A stretch of DNA of 9,212 nucleotides from Bacteroidota bacterium (lineage in GTDB: Bacteria > Bacteroidota > Bacteroidia > Bacteroidales > Bacteroidaceae), in contig JAEZKJ010000038.1 of assembly GCA_023415545.1 (NCBI GenBank), positions 1 to 9,212 of the forward strand, in the 5' to 3' direction. The notes under the pieces were generated by a model. The model was not told where the DNA came from. It saw only the letters and a list, made by a program, of their open reading frames with translations, and did not search any database. Of the stretch, positions 7,097-9,212 are shown in pieces. Position 1 is the first letter of the stretch. Every line of letters begins with the position of its first letter. Made by a program: the position numbers and the translations under genes.

Positions 7097-7104
7097 CAAA
7101 AGTA
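7097..7104 (-). promoter_or_regulatory. Candidate Bacteroides -7 box for the CDP-alditol synthase gene
   Basis: TACTTTTG on the minus strand matches TAnnTTTG exactly and ends 21 nt before the ATG at 7075. No good -33 TTTG is seen at 19-21 bp spacing. It would give the downstream part of the cluster its own promoter, independent of the flippase and acyltransferase genes. Confidence 0.5.
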
Positions 7105-7112
7105 GTAATAAA

Positions 7113-7144
7113 TTAGTATTTTTTATCTGAGTTCTATAATTTTG
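7113..7144 (+). promoter_or_regulatory. Candidate Bacteroides-type promoter for the fucosyltransferase-like gene
   Basis: TAATTTTG (7137-7144) matches the -7 consensus exactly and ends 20 nt before the ATG at 7165. TTAG (7113-7116), one mismatch from TTTG, lies 20 bp upstream. It shares the 89-bp gap with the oppositely oriented box at 7104-7097, so the two promoter footprints overlap. Confidence 0.55.
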
Positions 7145-7164
7145 GCATAAATTATAAAATAAGC

Positions 7165-7995
7165 ATGAGCAAAATTACATTTATCCCTGTTGGTGGATTA
7201 GCTAATAGAATGAGAGCTATAGCTTCTGCTTTTGATCTTTGTAAGAAAACTAACGGTTCTCTCAATGTCGTTTGGATAAAAGATTGGGCATTAAATTCAC
7301 CGTTTTATGAACTTTTTGAGCCTATTAATGATGATGTAATATCGCTTAGAGATGCATCAACAATTGATAAATTGTTGCTTGACAGGCCGAGAAAAAAGAA
7401 TTTCTATTTACCACGTATATACCAAAAATTGATTTTTGACTCATCACTATATGAACTCTCAATAACCCCTTTATGTAGAAAAGGCTTCGATTTTGTGAAG
7501 TGGGCAAAAGGTAATAAGGAGTTATATTTGGCATCGTACACTAACTTCATGAACTATGATATTAGTATTATATCGAAACTTTTTCGACCTCTTCCTGAAA
7601 TTAAAAAGATGATCGACACCTATACTTCTCAATTTACTGATGACACAATAGGGCTTCATATTCGCCGAACAGATAATCTTGATTCTATAATAAATAGTCC
7701 AATAGAACTATTCTACAACAAAATTGATAAAGAGATAGATGCTAATAATGCAGTTAACTTTTTCCTTGCTACGGATTGCGAAGATGTGAAAAAGGAGATG
7801 CAAAAACGTTATGGAAGTAGAATAATATGCTCAAAGGAGGTTGCTGATAGAGATTCTATCGAAGGGATAAAAGGTGCTGTTGCTGAGATGTATGTTCTTT
7901 CGAGTACACAAAAGATATATGGCTCTTTTCAAAGCTCGTATTCGGATATGGCATCACAAATTTCAGGAATACCTTTAGAGATATTGAAACTATAA
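7165..7995 (+). CDS. Fucosyltransferase-like GT-B glycosyltransferase
   Basis: A 276-residue protein, apparently complete. It opens with FIPVGGLANRMRAIASA (6-22), the glycine-rich 'GGLxNR' motif of fucosyltransferases. GLHIRRTDN (163-171) carries the H-x-R-R-x-D motif shared by alpha-1,2, alpha-1,6 and O-fucosyltransferase families that bind GDP-fucose. FLATD (200-204) and a conserved C-terminal block AEMYVLSSTQKIYGSFQSSY (240-259) complete the pattern. Assignment to one CAZy family is not possible by eye, and the donor could be another GDP-sugar; no GDP-fucose synthesis genes are in the window. It is the only plus-strand gene, divergent from the CDP-alditol synthase gene and overlapping the acyltransferase gene tail to tail by 6 bp. 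It has its own promoter candidate. No Shine-Dalgarno is present and the leader is AT-rich. Confidence 0.82.
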   Translation: MSKITFIPVGGLANRMRAIASAFDLCKKTNGSLNVVWIKDWALNSPFYELFEPINDDVISLRDASTIDKLLLDRPRKKNFYLPRIYQKLIFDSSLYELSITPLCRKGFDFVKWAKGNKELYLASYTNFMNYDISIISKLFRPLPEIKKMIDTYTSQFTDDTIGLHIRRTDNLDSIINSPIELFYNKIDKEIDANNAVNFFLATDCEDVKKEMQKRYGSRIICSKEVADRDSIEGIKGAVAEMYVLSSTQKIYGSFQSSYSDMASQISGIPLEILKL

Positions 7996-9000
7996 TTCTC
8001 TTTTGGCAATTCTTGTTTCTACCGAGTTAGTTATAATGTTTACCATTTTATCGAATATAACTCTTCTAATATTTTCAACAGCGATTGACAAAAAAACTAT
8101 CATTAAAGTACCTGTGAGTAGGTATACTATAAAAGTATCATCCTCTGAAATCATGCGATAATATGGTGAAAGTATTTTAAGAATTATACCTTGAAGTAAA
8201 TATATTGGGAATACATAGCCGGCGATATAGTTTATATTCGATGAATAGAAATGGTAATTTATAAACTTATAGAATATAGCTATTGATGCTAAAATGATAA
8301 AAAAGCTATTATCGCGAGCCAATGGCATTATAGTATGACCAACGTACCATGATAATAGCCAGTTAACTGAATATATAATTATTAAAGATATTGATAGCAA
8401 TAATGTACTTCTCTCTTTAATAATTTTAGGGAAACCATACACTTTTATGTATTGACCAATAAGGTAAGCTAAAATCATATTTATAACACCTTTACCTCCA
8501 TCCTTCATTATCTCAATATTAAATATAGTTGGGGCAACGACAAAGAATAAAAGCATTATTGATAGAAGCTTTATAAAATCACTTTTTGAAAGAAAATCTA
8601 CTATTTTATTTAGAAATGGAGAGAAGCAGAAAACAACCATATAACATGTTATAAACCAATATTTTCGACATAGTACAGGAAATAGTGTAACCTGCAATCC
8701 TTGTAAGGTTATGCTCTCTTGAAAATAAAATATGTTTATTAAGTATGATAAGATAGAGTAAAACCATATTACCGACATCATCTTAATAAACTTGCTAATA
8801 GTAGGATGTATGCCAAAGTAGCCTGAAATAATTATGAATATGGTAACGCCGGTGTTTCCAATAGTGTTTATACCAAAAAGCAGTTCATGATTTATTGCAT
8901 TATGAGTATTGTATGCATTTCCCATTATATGCATCATCACTATCATAATGATAGATATAATCCTTAATGATTCAATATTAGACAGGCGTTTTACACTCAT
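7990..9000 (-). CDS. Membrane acyltransferase (acyltransferase 3 family), probable polysaccharide O-acyltransferase
   Basis: A 336-residue, strongly hydrophobic protein with roughly ten membrane segments. The first carries the family signature: R13 in ESLRIISIIMIVMMH with the likely catalytic H24. GNTGVTIFIIISGYFG (48-63), YWFITCYMVVFCFSPFLN (114-131), DNSFFIILASIAIFYKF (230-246) and VFPIYLLQG (263-271) are further typical blocks. Such proteins move acetyl or similar acyl groups across the cytoplasmic membrane onto surface glycans. There is no fused SGNH domain. Its ATG overlaps the flippase stop by 4 nt (ATGA), so it is coupled to that gene. Its stop overlaps the end of the convergent fucosyltransferase-like gene. 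The acyl group and target sugar are unknown. Confidence 0.88.
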   Translation of the reverse strand: MSVKRLSNIESLRIISIIMIVMMHIMGNAYNTHNAINHELLFGINTIGNTGVTIFIIISGYFGIHPTISKFIKMMSVIWFYSILSYLINIFYFQESITLQGLQVTLFPVLCRKYWFITCYMVVFCFSPFLNKIVDFLSKSDFIKLLSIMLLFFVVAPTIFNIEIMKDGGKGVINMILAYLIGQYIKVYGFPKIIKERSTLLLSISLIIIYSVNWLLSWYVGHTIMPLARDNSFFIILASIAIFYKFINYHFYSSNINYIAGYVFPIYLLQGIILKILSPYYRMISEDDTFIVYLLTGTLMIVFLSIAVENIRRVIFDKMVNIITNSVETRIAKREL

Positions 9001-9212
9001 CTTCTTTTAAATATATAGTTGAGGCTTTCACGGAATGTTACCGAACGACTTATCCACATAATAGAGATATATAGAGAAGCAGCCAAAATAATTTTACTTA
9101 TTATCAATAAATATATGTTGGTTATATAACTTGTAACATAATATGTCACTACCATTGAGAATATTGCAGCAGCAGCAAAGAAGGCTATATCTTTTATAGC
9201 CATGAAGATGGA
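8997..9212 (-). CDS. C-terminal tail of a probable Wzx-type oligosaccharide flippase (cut by window edge)
   Basis: The frame is open to the window edge, so the ATG at 9203 is probably internal and the real start lies outside; 71 residues are visible. They form two hydrophobic segments, IAFFAAAAIFSMVVTYYVTS and IYLLIISKIILAASLYISIM, followed by a basic amphipathic end, FRESLNYIFKRR. This resembles the last two transmembrane helices and tail of Bacteroidales polysaccharide flippases (MATE/MVF superfamily) as I remember them. Position as the first visible gene before the acyltransferase, with a 4-nt overlap, suits a Wzx. A Wzy polymerase or another membrane protein cannot be excluded from so little sequence. 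Confidence 0.6.
   Translation of the reverse strand, partial: SIFMAIKDIAFFAAAAIFSMVVTYYVTSYITNIYLLIISKIILAASLYISIMWISRSVTFRESLNYIFKRR

Noticed and set aside
9201..9203. ATG at 9203 as the true start of a small 68-residue membrane protein
   Set aside because: The frame remains open to the window edge, and the sequence resembles the end of a flippase, so this is more likely an internal methionine.

Overview
The window comes from a member of the Bacteroidales (Bacteroidota). It is AT-rich, its start codons lack Shine-Dalgarno sequences, and perfect matches to the Bacteroides -7 box (TAnnTTTG) lie at a fixed distance before three genes. One end also carries the first residues of a SusC-type TonB-linked outer-membrane protein. 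I cannot name the genus. Most of the window is a surface-polysaccharide (capsule or O-antigen-like) biosynthesis cluster.

Layout: 1-191 (minus) is the start of a SusC/RagA-like gene cut by the window edge. 192-691 is non-coding, with a strong terminator hairpin (602-643) that ends the polysaccharide operon and an AT-rich 13-bp palindrome (390-421). From 9212 down to about 692 the minus strand encodes, in transcription order: the C-terminal tail of a probable Wzx flippase (cut by the edge), a membrane acyltransferase, a bifunctional cytidylyltransferase/short-chain reductase of the Bcs1/Acs1 type (CDP-ribitol synthase-like), a LicD-family phosphotransferase, a GT-A glycosyltransferase, two GT-B glycosyltransferases and a family 2 glycosyltransferase. 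Most junctions are 1-8 nt overlaps or a 2-nt gap. The exceptions are a 107-nt gap before the gene at 1440-2702 and the interruption at 7076-7989. There a fucosyltransferase-like gene (7165-7995) lies on the plus strand, divergent from the reductase gene and overlapping the acyltransferase gene tail to tail by 6 bp.

How the genes fit together (inference from families): four or five glycosyltransferases build an oligosaccharide repeat unit. The acyltransferase probably O-acylates it, and the Bcs1-like enzyme makes a CDP-activated alditol, most likely CDP-ribitol. The LicD protein is the natural candidate to transfer the alditol phosphate to the glycan, and the flippase exports the lipid-linked unit. 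The polymerase, initiating transferase and sugar-nucleotide genes are not in this window.

The clearest anomaly is at the end of the operon. The family 2 glycosyltransferase stops at 779, but the same reading frame continues past this single TAA for 28 more codons. Those codons look like the family's normal C-terminus, so the gene appears truncated by a nonsense mutation.
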